From positions 1 to 64,000 of the forward strand of contig CAZJRQ010000008.1 of the NCBI GenBank assembly GCA_964548535.1: a stretch of 64,000 nucleotides of DNA, in the 5' to 3' direction. The first letter of the stretch is position 1. Each line of letters begins with the position of its first letter. Origin of the DNA: CAZJRQ01 sp964548535 (lineage in GTDB: Bacteria > Bacillota > Clostridia > Oscillospirales > Ruminococcaceae). A program made the translations under genes and the position numbers. Shown here piece by piece: positions 44,108-53,429 of this stretch. Below the pieces are notes generated by a model, which ran no database searches, was not told the DNA's origin, and saw nothing but the letters and a program-made list of their open reading frames with translations.

Positions 44108-44363
44108 TGTAGTAAAGTATACTGAACCAGTGATGAATGAAAAAGGGCTGCCTACTAGTTCTGTAGTTGGAGATTTTATTTCAAAAGACGGTTATATACC
44201 TAATAGATTGATTCCTTTTGGGGTTAGAAAATTGTTTAATCCGTAAATTGCGATAAATAACAACAGAAAAGATGTGAGAGAAATGAACAACCCAAACATT
44301 GCAGTAGCAGTAAGGTTGTACTATGAAACAATCGAAATTGGCAACAGGGATATACGAGACTAA
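44108..44363 (+). pseudogene. Gene fragments truncated next to the IS
   Basis: One fragment reads VKYTEPVMNEKGLPTSSVVG, DFISKDGYIPNRLIPFGVRK, LFNP, stop (about 44110-44246) without a start. A second starts at ATG 44283 as MNNPNIAVAVRLYYETIEIG and stops after 26 codons. Both are remains of genes that belonged to the operon of the early promoter and were cut by the IS110 insertion or later deletion. No family assigned. Confidence 0.5.
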
Positions 44364-44388
44364 CTATAAAAAGTCAACCCCCCAAAAG

Positions 44389-45310
44389 CAATTTTTAATA
44401 TAATTTTTTTGAAGACAAAACAAAAAGTGGACACGCCGAAAAGAGCAACGAACAGTTGCTCAGAATAAGTATAAGAAGAGAAAAATCAAGCAGCTTTAAA
44501 GACATCACCGGTTTTCTCAAGATGGTAAATCACACGCACGAGTTTCTTAGCAACATGAGAAATAGCAACGTTGTAATGCTTGCCCTCTGCACGCTTTTTG
44601 ACAAGAAATTGATTAAATTTTGGCTCCCAGTTGGAGACATATTTGGCAGCATTGAAAAGTGCGTATCGCAGGTATTTAGAACCACGCTTTTCCATGTTAG
44701 AGTAGCAGTTCGTGAGTTGTCCAGATTGATATGTAGACGGCGAAAGACCAGCGTAAGCTAGGATTTTATCGGGTGAGTCAAATCGGGTGAAGTCACCAAT
44801 TTCAGCGATAATCATAGCACCTGTAGCATAGCTGATGCCTGGAATTGAAAGAATTGGCGAATTAATTTCGTCCATGATTTTTTTGATTTCAACATCAATC
44901 TCATCAATTTCATCAGAAAGGAACTTAATTTGCTTGATAGTATGCTTGAGTTCCAAAGATTTTGCAGGAATGACCGAGCCAATCGAACGGCGTGCCAAAT
45001 CACGAATTTCAACAGCTTTTTCACGATTAAATCTGCCTCTTGAAGAGTCAGACAGCAAATTTGTGAGCTTAGTAAGATGCGCACTCGCTATGTAATCATG
45101 CTTGTCCTTCGCAACGTCAATTCCAACTAAAATCATGAGGGAAACCTCTTTCATAAATTATTGATACTGTACTGTTTTTAGACCACAGGTGCTCTTTGAA
45201 ATTGTAACCTCGTTCTACATAAACCGTCTTGCGGTAGGAGAAAAATACTAATCCACAGCATCTATTTACAGTATAGCATATTTTCATCACTTGAGTGTGA
45301 CGCTAACAAA
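44389..45310 (-). mobile_element. IS110-family remnant
   Basis: Contains an internally deleted IS110 transposase gene and the non-coding ends. IS110 elements lack terminal inverted repeats and carry the bridge-RNA region next to the transposase start. Here that would be the non-coding stretch 45155-45300. Exact ends cannot be set. On the right a permease gene begins abruptly at about 45300. Confidence 0.7.
44486..45136 (-). pseudogene. IS110 transposase, internally deleted
   Basis: The N-terminus MILVGIDVAKDKHDYI keeps the first Asp of the RuvC-like DEDD domain and is followed at once by IASAHLTKLTNLLSDSSRGR, which belongs about 150 residues further on in intact enzymes. The C-terminal transposase_20 domain is complete (SPILSIPGISYATGAMIIAE, GLSPSTYQSGQ, RGSKYLRYALFNAA). 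Length is 216 residues against about 400 in the family. The frame is open across the deletion, so a truncated protein may be made, but without the catalytic domain. Confidence 0.85.
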
Positions 45311-46090
45311 TACTACTACTTTATTATACGAGGAGAATATGAAAAATATAATATTTGGATTTCAAATCGAACAGCAGGAATAACGGGGCTCAGCGTTGGG
45401 CAAGAGCTATCGATGTCTTCGGAGAATTTAAATGGCGAATATCTTTTCCTTGTTCAAGGTATTTATGATTCGAATTTTTGTTCTGCTGATTTTGCTATAC
45501 CTTTTGAAGTTTGCAGAGACATCTTAAATAAAGAAGGCATTAGTGATAGAGCAACAATTACAATAACTCCTCGCAATTACACTAGCTGTAGTGAAATAGT
45601 TAAAATTCTTGATGAAAACAAGTTGAATTATTCCGCCACACAGTATCAAATTATTAAGGATGAAATTTATGGATATCAATTGATATGTATAGTTTTTGCA
45701 GGAATAGCTATTATGCTCGCAATTTCCTCAACACTTATAATTATTTCAATGATTAATGTTATCTTTATGAAACGTCAGAGCTATATTGCACTGACTAAAA
45801 TTCTTGGAATAAAACATTGTATAATTAAAATGATTTATGCTTTGATTGTTATTTCAATTGTAGTAATAGCTTTCATTGGTTCGCTTTATCCTGCAAATGT
45901 ATTTTTAGCAAGTGTTTCAGCCGATTTTTCAGATTTAACAGGTTTAGATTATACCACAATTCATGTAAGTTTATTATATTCATTTGAGGTATTCTTAGTT
46001 TGTATTATTTTTGCAATCATTGGATTAATCAGGATTCTTTGGAACATTGACGACGTTCATGAGCTTGATTTTGTTAGGGAGGATAAATGA
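45300..46090 (+). pseudogene. FtsX-type ABC permease, 5' truncated
   Basis: The frame is open from about 45290 without a start (NKYYYFIIRGEYEKYNIW, then the coding part MSSENLNGEYLFLVQGIYDS). It contains the last three transmembrane segments of an FtsX/MacB-type permease (GYQLICIVFAGIAIMLAISS, IIKMIYALIVISIVVIAFIG, SLLYSFEVFLVCIIFAIIGL). The first segment and extracellular domain are missing because of the adjacent IS110. Confidence 0.75.
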
Positions 46091-47354
46091 TGCGAAAAAT
46101 CGGATATATTTTTAGATTTGCTCTATTAAATCTTTTTAAGAATAAAAAATATAATTTCCAGTTATTCTTGGGGCTATCTATATCAATTTTTATGCTAGTT
46201 TCAATTTCAACCTACACAATGTTTATAAATCGTGAGTTTGATAATCAGTTAAATAATACTACTGATGGAATATTTTTTGTTTGTGAAATTAAAAACCAAA
46301 AAACGTTCAAAATCTTTATTCTATTGCTGAAAATAATAGCAATATCGCATATTTTGCAAATCAAGTTGAACTTAGCTATTTGGATTATGAATTTTTAATT
46401 GACAGCAATAAATTAACTGAGAAAATTGAATATGTCACATTATACACAGCCAACCTACAAATTGGAGAGGAAAAATATTTCCCTAATCAATTGGTTATAG
46501 AAGATGAAGAAATTAATTTAACTGCTTATGATGAAGAATTTATCGAAACTGAACGTTCACAAATACATTTTTTGTCTGGAAGAATGCCATCAAATCAAAG
46601 TGAAATTGCACTGTCGTCACAGCTGTTGAAAATTTACAGCATAGATAGCGACGATTATGAAAGTATTATTGGGCAAACAATATGTTTTGGAAATGAGTTT
46701 CTTAAAAATAGGAAGATTTCAGGAGTTTTTTCACCTAACAACAAAGACTCTTTAACAAGTTTTGCTGTTTTGATTGATTAAAGTAAATAAAAAAACAGCA
46801 TGATTATATATGGTTTTTACGATTTCGATTATGAAATGTTAAGAGGATTTGAAATGAATTTTAAGTCTGAATATCCATATTTAAATTTGATTACAAGTAG
46901 CACTATTGATAATTTGCATTCGCTCACTGAACAAAAAGCCTTCGCTAAAAAAATATTACTTATCACAATAGTTTTACTTATTGTTTCTATTATTTTAAAT
47001 ATAATTGTTGATTTAAATTTTATTATTATAAAGAAAAAACGTAATTACGGAATATTGTTCGCACTAGGAATGAACAATATTGATTGTTTCTTAATCCACT
47101 TAACCGAGTTAGGCATAGTTAGTATTTTTTCGGCATCTGTTGCAAGTATCAGCTCATATTTCATAGTTAACGAAATAAATAGTTTGCTGAATTTTGAAAT
47201 TTACTTAGAGAGCACAATATCAATAAGCATTTTTATGTTTTGTGCAGCCGTTTCAATCTGCGTGTTTTTGGTATTTTTATTGATTATCCTAATAATTTGC
47301 TACAAAGTTCATATTAACAGTGGTTCAATCAATAATCTTTTAAGAAAAGTTTAA
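46087..47354 (+). pseudogene. Second FtsX-type ABC permease, frameshift and stops
   Basis: Starts MMRKIGYIFRFALLNLFKNK with a first transmembrane segment, overlaps the preceding gene by ATGA, shifts frame near 46305 (sense continues VQNLYSIAENNSNIAYFANQ) and meets TAA at 46779 and again three codons later, then continues SMIIYGFYDFDYEMLRGFEM with three more transmembrane segments to 47354. Several lesions show a dead gene. The ATPase partner is not present. Confidence 0.8.
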
Positions 47355-47376
47355 ATCACATATTGCGCATAAAGAG

Positions 47377-47417
47377 AAAACTTACTAACGGCGTGTTTAC
47401 TTCGTTGGTAAGTTTTT
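47377..47417 (+). terminator. Terminator of the permease pair
   Basis: AAAACTTAC...AAC / GTT...GTAAGTTTTT stem. Confidence 0.75.
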
Positions 47418-47465
47418 ACTTTTGCCCAAGTTTCAAACCATCACAATTACAATTTTTATTGCAAC

Positions 47466-47518
47466 TTGACACATTAATAAACTTATGTTACAATAATTAA
47501 ACTAACAGTTTAATTATT
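47466..47518 (+). promoter_or_regulatory. TetR gene promoter with perfect operator
   Basis: TTGACA (47466-47471), 17 bases, TACAAT (47489-47494). A perfect palindrome AATAATTAAACT-AAC-AGTTTAATTATT (47492-47518) covers the start of transcription, which is the usual site for TetR autorepression. Confidence 0.85.
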
Positions 47519-47535
47519 ACGTAAGGAGCATTCAT

Positions 47536-48165
47536 ATGGCAAATAAAAGAGAAAAACTAATAGAATTTAACAAAAAGAATATTATAGAGGCTTCAAAAAG
47601 TCTGTTTAGTGTTAATGGCGTTGCAAAAACAACAGTTGACGATATTGCCAAAGAGGCTGATTATAGCAAGGCGACTATATATGTGTATTTTAAAAGCAAG
47701 GAAGATATCTATTATCATATCGTTTTAGAATACATGATTGCTTTGCGTGATAGTGTGATTGCTTGTTTTTCATCAAATTCTAATTATGAAAGTGCATATT
47801 ACGATTTTTGCGATATTTTAGTCAAGTTTGAACAAGAATATCCGATGTATTTTGAGTATATTATTGGGAGAATCAGCGTTGAAAAAGAAAAATTTGAAGA
47901 GCTTTCGGTGCTGAAAGACATATACAGTGCAGGCAAAGAAATCAACAAAATTGTCTATAACTTTTTAAATCAGGCAAAAGAAGATGGTTTCGTAAAAAAC
48001 GATATTGATGTAATTCAAGGCACTTTTGTTATATGGTCAAGCGTGGTTAGCCTTATATCTTTCAGTAAAAATAAGCAGAATTATTTGGAAGAATGCTTGG
48101 GATTTGACAGAAAAACTTTCCTTGAAAATGGTTTTTTGATGATTTTAACTATGGTTAAAAACTGA
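47536..48165 (+). CDS. TetR/AcrR-family regulator
   Basis: A 209-residue regulator with the TetR N-terminal HTH (IIEASKSLFSVNGVAKTTVD, DIAKEADYSKATIYVYFKSK) and a helical ligand-binding part. The start has AAGGAG 8 bases upstream. It probably regulates itself and the membrane protein gene that follows. The dead ABC permeases just upstream may have been an earlier target. Confidence 0.9.
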   Translation: MANKREKLIEFNKKNIIEASKSLFSVNGVAKTTVDDIAKEADYSKATIYVYFKSKEDIYYHIVLEYMIALRDSVIACFSSNSNYESAYYDFCDILVKFEQEYPMYFEYIIGRISVEKEKFEELSVLKDIYSAGKEINKIVYNFLNQAKEDGFVKNDIDVIQGTFVIWSSVVSLISFSKNKQNYLEECLGFDRKTFLENGFLMILTMVKN

Positions 48166-48181
48166 GTTGAGGTGATTTCTA

Positions 48182-48601
48182 ATGAAGAGCAAGGCTTTGA
48201 ATATTTTGCAGTTTGCATTCTTAATTCTAAACGCATTTGTATTATTTTGTGCTGTAAGTTTCATCTTGCCTGGTGGAAATTCGGTCGTTACAATTGCAAA
48301 TATGTCGTGGAATATTGCTGGATTACACTTTGTCATAATCAGCATTTTTTCGATTACTTTTAATTTTGTCGTGCGTAGAAAATTCAAAAAAAAAATCTTT
48401 ATAACTTCAATAATTATCTCTTGTCTGTCATTAGTTTTTTCTTTGTTGATTATTGGAAACATTGTTAAGAAAACTTATGATAACGGCGGTAATATTAATT
48501 TTATAAAGCAACTAATTTGTTTGTCTTTTTCATATATTTCGCTGGTATTTCATCTTGTAGTTTCCAAACAATATTCATTGGCTTTGAGCCTTCATTGCTA
48601 A
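48182..48601 (+). CDS. Four-span membrane protein, possibly 3' altered
   Basis: A 139-residue protein with four hydrophobic segments (ILQFAFLILNAFVLFCAVSF, LHFVIISIFSITFNFVV, IFITSIIISCLSLVFSLLII, ICLSFSYISLVFHLVVS). The last 100 bases overlap the end of the convergent helicase gene in antisense, so the final residues may come from a junction. It is 17 bases after the TetR gene and probably its target. Family not recognised. Confidence 0.6.
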   Translation: MKSKALNILQFAFLILNAFVLFCAVSFILPGGNSVVTIANMSWNIAGLHFVIISIFSITFNFVVRRKFKKKIFITSIIISCLSLVFSLLIIGNIVKKTYDNGGNINFIKQLICLSFSYISLVFHLVVSKQYSLALSLHC

Positions 48602-51600
48602 CAAAATCAGCAAGTCCTAAAAACGTGTATGGGCAAGCTCCAAGCCTTCCTGTCTTAAATTCTCGAACAAACAGCAGTATTTTATTTTCTGTTTGTCTAT
48701 GATGAATGTAGCGTTTACCAGTGGTGTTTTCAGGAGATGTATTGTTTTGACTCTGCCAATGAAATAGTGAGCTGCTTATTGAATAATCATTGTACATAGT
48801 TGTTGGAGAATATTCTTTATCTGACTTGTTAAGCGTAATAAAAAGAACATCGCTTTTCTTGTCAGCTAAATATTTTACTCCTTCACGAACAGTACTCGGC
48901 TTCATGAAGTCCATAGCTATAAGAATTTGATCTCTTGTATATGTGCAGTGCAGATCAAGCGGACACTCAAAGCCTACATTAACAGGCTTGTCGATAAAAT
49001 CTATTCTATCATAATTTCGATTTAATACATCAAGAATTTCTTTTAATAAATTATCACACTTTTTCAGTTGTCTAAAGCCGTCTAGAAGGTCGGTGAATCC
49101 GCAGTCTTCATAGCTTTTCTGCCATATCGTGAATTGAAGCATTTGTAACATTCTAATTTGCAACGGTGTAAAATCAGAAATAGTACGTTCATCAATTTTG
49201 GGTAGATAATCAAGTATAAATTTAATCCAGCGATGTGAATCAATATCACATATTCTAGCAAGTGATTTTGAAACAATTTCTTCTAACGGTTCGTCGAAAT
49301 CTGCTTTAGCTTTAGCCAATACACATAATCTCGCAAAACTTAGTTTAGTACCATAAATTGCGGAGTAGCCAAGATTATAATGATCAAGAAAATTGCTAAG
49401 GGTAAGCGTTATTCCTGTGTCATCTTCAAAGGTTGAAATGCGATTTATAATAGCCGTCTTATTTCCAAACGAATTATTAATATTATCAAGAATATACTTC
49501 TGTGCCTGCTTTTCAAGTTGCACATAACAACCCTTAGGCAACGAAATAAATCCGTCTTTGATTTCTTTTTTAACGCTCTTATTGGTGTTTGAAAGAAGTG
49601 CTGAGAATTTGTCTTCAAAGTTATATTTCTTATGTGCTTGACCAATAAAATCAAGTACAGTCAAACATTCCTTGCCATCTGACAAACGTAAGCCACGACC
49701 AAGCTGTTGCAAAAATACAGTTAAACTCTCTGTAGGCCGCAAAAATAAAATTGTGTTTATCTTTGGGATATCGACACCCTCGTTGTATAAATCAACGGTG
49801 AATATAAATTTAATTTCACCATTTGCAAGACGAGTGTTTGCAGAATTTCTCTCTTCCTTATTGCTGTCAGAAGTCAAATATAATGAAGAGATTCCAACAG
49901 CATTGAAGCGGCTAGCCATATACTCTGCATGGTCTTTTGAAACACAAAAACCAAGCCCCGAAACTGCATTTATATCAGTAACGTACTTGTATAAATTCTT
50001 TATTAACATTGAAGTTCGAATTTCATTTCCTGTTAAAACATTGGACAGAGCGTTTTTTTCATAACCGCCCCTAGACCATTTTAAATTAGAATAATCAACT
50101 TCATCTGATACGCCAAAATATTGAAAAGGACAAAGTAGTTTTCTGTCAATTGCTTCGGGCAGTCTAATTTCAGCTGCAACACGATTGTCAAAATATTTAA
50201 ATATATCTTTACCGTCCATTCGTTCAGGAGTAGCGGTAAGGCCTAGTAAAACTTTAGGTTTATAATATTCCAAAAGCTTTTGATAGGTAGGTGCGGCTGC
50301 GTGATGAAATTCATCAACAATAATGTAGTCATAAAAGTCAGCACTAGTATTTTCAACCAGAGATTTTGAATTTAAGGTTTGCACTGAAATGAACAGATTG
50401 TCAAGACTTTGAGGAACACATCCGCCAACATACAGCTCACCAAAATTAGCATCACGAAGAATACTTCTAAAACATTTTACGCTTTGCTTTAGGATTTCTT
50501 CACGATGTGCGACAAACAGTAATCTGCAAGGTTTGCCCTTATTTTGATTTTTAAAATTCTTATAATCAAACGCTGAAATAACCGTTTTACCTGTTCCGGT
50601 TGCGGCAACAACTAGATTTCTCCAATGATTCCTAACAACTCGTTCTGCTTGTAATTTGTCAAGAATTTCTTGCTGATATGGATAAGGATAAATGTCAAAG
50701 TGATACGGAGTATCATCATTTTCAGCCTTGAATTTTTCGTTATTCAAAGCTTGTTGAAGGTGGTCTTTATCATTTTCCGATTCCGAATAAACTGAAAATT
50801 CGCTTGAGTTCCAATAGCTGTCAAAAGTTGCTGTTATCTTATTAATCGTATCTGGTAAATCTTTTGCGGTGATCTTAACGTTCCATTCAAGTCCGCTTGA
50901 AATCGCAGCATTTGAAAGGTTTGAAGATCCCACATAAGCCGTTGTAAATCCAGTTTCACGATAGAAAACATATGACTTAGCATGAAGTCTGGTTCTCTTG
51001 GTATCATAAGAAATTTTAATTTCTGTATTTGATAAATTATGCAATTCCTCAATAGCTTTTACATCAGTCGCACCCATATATGAGGTTGTTATAACTCGCA
51101 GTTTTCCGCCATTTAAAGTAAATTCTTCAAGCTCGTTAATAATAAGACGCAACCCGCTCCACTTAATAAAAGACACCAGCATATCAATTCTGTCAGCAGA
51201 AACGATTTCCTTTTTAAGCTCGGTCATCATACTTGGTTCGTGAACCGCACCGGTGAAAAGAGAGCTCATTGCTATAGAAGTTTCTGGACGCAAGATTTCT
51301 AGTTTTTTTGCATCATTTATCGCTGAAATATTGTTATGACGATTGATAACTGCCAGCAATTCCTCAGCTTTTTCGTCAATAGAAAGCCCGTCAATTTCGT
51401 CATCGCCAGTAACTTGCATTATTTCAGAAACGATTTTGTTGCACAAAGCTAGTTGCTCAGAATTGTCATTGCATTTAATCTGTTTAAGTCCTTTTTCAAG
51501 CACCTCGGCAATGTATTTCGACAATATCTTAGGTGCTTCTGCATTATCTATTTTCGCTGTTTGCGTTAGCTTATCTGTTGAGCTTTCTATTTGCTCATTG

Positions 51601-51644
51601 ATTGACTTATTTATTACTTGCTCATATAGTCCGTTTTTCAGCAT
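48501..51644 (-). CDS. PLD-like nuclease / SF2 helicase / DUF3427 protein
   Basis: A 1047-residue protein with three parts: an N-terminal PLD-type phosphodiesterase (about 140-290; HAKSYVFYRETGFTTAYVGS, SNLSNAAISSG gives the HxK...SN motif), an SF2 helicase (about 320-680; VVAATGTGKTVIS Walker A, IIVDEFHHAAA, LGLTATPERMDGKDIFKY, QQLGRGLRLSDGKE motif VI) and a C-terminal DUF3427 domain. Such proteins are thought to act on foreign or damaged DNA and often lie in accessory islands. All motifs look intact. The start ATG overlaps the TAA of an upstream fragment. Confidence 0.88.
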   Translation of the reverse strand: MLKNGLYEQVINKSINEQIESSTDKLTQTAKIDNAEAPKILSKYIAEVLEKGLKQIKCNDNSEQLALCNKIVSEIMQVTGDDEIDGLSIDEKAEELLAVINRHNNISAINDAKKLEILRPETSIAMSSLFTGAVHEPSMMTELKKEIVSADRIDMLVSFIKWSGLRLIINELEEFTLNGGKLRVITTSYMGATDVKAIEELHNLSNTEIKISYDTKRTRLHAKSYVFYRETGFTTAYVGSSNLSNAAISSGLEWNVKITAKDLPDTINKITATFDSYWNSSEFSVYSESENDKDHLQQALNNEKFKAENDDTPYHFDIYPYPYQQEILDKLQAERVVRNHWRNLVVAATGTGKTVISAFDYKNFKNQNKGKPCRLLFVAHREEILKQSVKCFRSILRDANFGELYVGGCVPQSLDNLFISVQTLNSKSLVENTSADFYDYIIVDEFHHAAAPTYQKLLEYYKPKVLLGLTATPERMDGKDIFKYFDNRVAAEIRLPEAIDRKLLCPFQYFGVSDEVDYSNLKWSRGGYEKNALSNVLTGNEIRTSMLIKNLYKYVTDINAVSGLGFCVSKDHAEYMASRFNAVGISSLYLTSDSNKEERNSANTRLANGEIKFIFTVDLYNEGVDIPKINTILFLRPTESLTVFLQQLGRGLRLSDGKECLTVLDFIGQAHKKYNFEDKFSALLSNTNKSVKKEIKDGFISLPKGCYVQLEKQAQKYILDNINNSFGNKTAIINRISTFEDDTGITLTLSNFLDHYNLGYSAIYGTKLSFARLCVLAKAKADFDEPLEEIVSKSLARICDIDSHRWIKFILDYLPKIDERTISDFTPLQIRMLQMLQFTIWQKSYEDCGFTDLLDGFRQLKKCDNLLKEILDVLNRNYDRIDFIDKPVNVGFECPLDLHCTYTRDQILIAMDFMKPSTVREGVKYLADKKSDVLFITLNKSDKEYSPTTMYNDYSISSSLFHWQSQNNTSPENTTGKRYIHHRQTENKILLFVREFKTGRLGACPYTFLGLADFVSNEGSKPMNIVWKLQDEIPAKYMKKTNKLVAL

Positions 51645-51927
51645 TATTTCACCCTCTCAAAATATGCTAACAATTTACTGCTGCAAATTTCCTTGATTTC
51701 TAGTTTTTCATTATCGCTAAGCTTCTTCCATACAGTAGGTTCAATCTCGATTATCCCTAGTGTTTTTGTGTGTCTCATCATCTGCATATCTTCAAATCGT
51801 TTGAATGGGTTGGCTAAAATATTGCGTCTAACTTCTTGTTAGTGTAATTCTCACGAGCGTAAATACTGTTTGATTTTTCGAATATTTCCGGTATCTTGTC
51901 ACGAACGAGTTTGTTATAAATCGGCAT
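51645..51927 (-). pseudogene. Fused gene fragments upstream of the helicase
   Basis: ATG 51927 (AGGAGTG upstream) opens MPIYNKLVRDKIPEIFEKSN, the start of a HisE/MazG-like pyrophosphohydrolase, which stops at TAG 51814. In another frame the sequence RRNILANPFKRFEDMQMMRH, TKTLGIIEIEPTVWKKLSDN and ending LLAYFERVK runs to TAA at 51645. This second piece has no start and looks like the end of an unrelated gene. Both are remnants joined by deletion. Confidence 0.65.
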
Positions 51928-52291
51928 TGTTAATCACTCCTGTTTTGTTAAACTGTATCTATTAACAATTTATGTTATAATAGTATTATACCTTATTCAT
52001 ATTAAATTTGCAATGTTGTTTTAGAGTTTTGGCTAAAAACAGCGTATATTGCTAGTACGTGCAGTTAGTACATTTTGACATCATAATATCTTAATCTGCA
52101 TTATGTAGTCATATTTTAATAGTAATATTCGAATAATCGCTGTGTAGCGTTTCGCAAGTGATTTTTGTGTTCCGCCATATCTATTGTAAACTTACACGCT
52201 TTGTAAATTCAAGCACCCGAATTGGTTGAATTTCACTCTAAAATATGGTATAATATATAACAAATCACTATAGTAGGTTCTGTTATGGCAT
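51928..52291. other. Intergenic region with promoter for the small-gene pair
   Basis: No gene seen. TTGAAT (52226-52231), 17 bases and TATAAT (52249-52254) form a plus-strand promoter about 40 bases before the small frame at 52292. The rest is A/T-rich. Confidence 0.6.
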
Positions 52292-52369
52292 ATGAGAATT
52301 TATAAGGAGCATTTAGAATATTATAAAAAGGAATTGGGAGAGTATAAAAAGAGAGGGGTGACGGTATGA
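52292..52369 (+). CDS. 25-residue peptide frame
   Basis: MRIYKEHLEYYKKELGEYKK, then RGVTV, stop, overlapping the next gene by ATGA. The regular Y/K/E pattern suggests one amphipathic helix. It may be a small real gene or a coupling leader. No good ribosome site precedes its ATG, which weakens the case. Confidence 0.35.
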   Translation: MRIYKEHLEYYKKELGEYKKRGVTV

Positions 52370-52560
52370 CTGAAAAGGATTTGAAAGAAATGAGAGAGCT
52401 TGACGAAATAGCAGAAAAAGCAGGAGGATTTACTGCTTTCCCAAGTGATAAAGAGCAAACTTATGATTTTAGAAAGATAATTCAATATTGCAAAGAAAAA
52501 GGTATAGAGCCTGTTGATATGACGATTAGAGAACTTAATAGTTTTATCATTTCAGAATAG
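52366..52560 (+). CDS. Small hypothetical protein
   Basis: A 64-residue acidic protein (MTEKDLKEMRELDEIAEKAG, GFTAFPSDKEQTYDFRKIIQ, YCKEKGIEPVDMTIRELNSF). GAGAGGGGTG precedes the ATG. Unknown family. Directly after it, out of frame, FYCEKCGRTINLDRANVIVE resembles a zinc-ribbon fragment (52562-52624). Confidence 0.55.
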   Translation: MTEKDLKEMRELDEIAEKAGGFTAFPSDKEQTYDFRKIIQYCKEKGIEPVDMTIRELNSFIISE

Positions 52561-52757
52561 TTTTTACTGTGAGAAGTGCGGCAGAACAATTAACCTTGAT
52601 AGAGCGAATGTTATAGTTGAATAAAGGCAGTAAAATCTGTGTATCCTGAATACAAATGGAGAAAAGGAGGACGAATTTATGGAGGGATGATTGAAAAATT
52701 TCTAGCTCCATCAAAACTTCACTTTAATATGTTATGCTCACATCGGAGGTGTTTATA

Positions 52758-53429
52758 TTGGATAAAACAATTTTAATTATAGAGGATGAGAAATCTATTC
52801 AAAATATTATTAAAGCCTTTCTTGAGAATGAAGGGTATACGGTTGTATTGGCCGATGATGGTATTGAGGGTATTGCTAGATTCCATGAGTGGAATCCAGA
52901 TTTAGTATTGTTGGATTTGATGCTCCCCAAAGTAGACGGGTTCGCAGTCTGCGAGATACTAAGGAAAGAAACGAAAATACCTATTATTATGCTTACAGCT
53001 CTTGATGATGATAATAACCAGATGAAAGGCTTCGATGTTCTGGCAGACGATTACATAACCAAACCATTCTCAATGCCATTGGTGCTTAGGCGTATTGAAG
53101 CTGTCCTGCGACGAACAGATATACCAATTGAAACCTCGGTGGTTCTTTATTACAAAAATATCAGCTTAGATACGGAAAGCTATGAAGTATTCGTTGACGG
53201 ACAAAGCGTTTCATTAACAGCTCGTGAATTTGATATACTAAAGCTATTTATGGAAAATAGAGGTCAAGTATTTTCAAGGGATGCTCTTCTTAACAGCATT
53301 TGGGGATATGATTATTTCGGTGACGAAAAAATAGTTAATACACATATAAAAAATATCCGTAAAAAATTAGGTGTTGACTGTATCGAAACTATCAGAGGAG
53401 TTGGATATAAAATTGATAAAGAAAATTAA
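52758..53429 (+). CDS. OmpR-family response regulator
   Basis: A 223-residue regulator: receiver (ILIIEDEKSIQNIIKAFLEN, phospho-Asp in DLVLLDLMLPKVDGF, IIMLTALDDDNNQM, DDYITKPFSMPLVLRRI) and winged helix (SLTAREFDILKLFMENRGQV, VNTHIKNIRKKLG, TIRGVGYKI). TTG 52758 has GGAGG 9 bases upstream and gives the normal family start. The kinase gene overlaps its end. The pair probably controls the downstream permease-ATPase operon. Confidence 0.93.
   Translation: MDKTILIIEDEKSIQNIIKAFLENEGYTVVLADDGIEGIARFHEWNPDLVLLDLMLPKVDGFAVCEILRKETKIPIIMLTALDDDNNQMKGFDVLADDYITKPFSMPLVLRRIEAVLRRTDIPIETSVVLYYKNISLDTESYEVFVDGQSVSLTAREFDILKLFMENRGQVFSRDALLNSIWGYDYFGDEKIVNTHIKNIRKKLGVDCIETIRGVGYKIDKEN

Noticed and set aside
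45155..45300. A definite bridge RNA in the IS110 end
   Set aside because: The position is right, but I could not recognise the loops with confidence, so it is not listed as an RNA gene.
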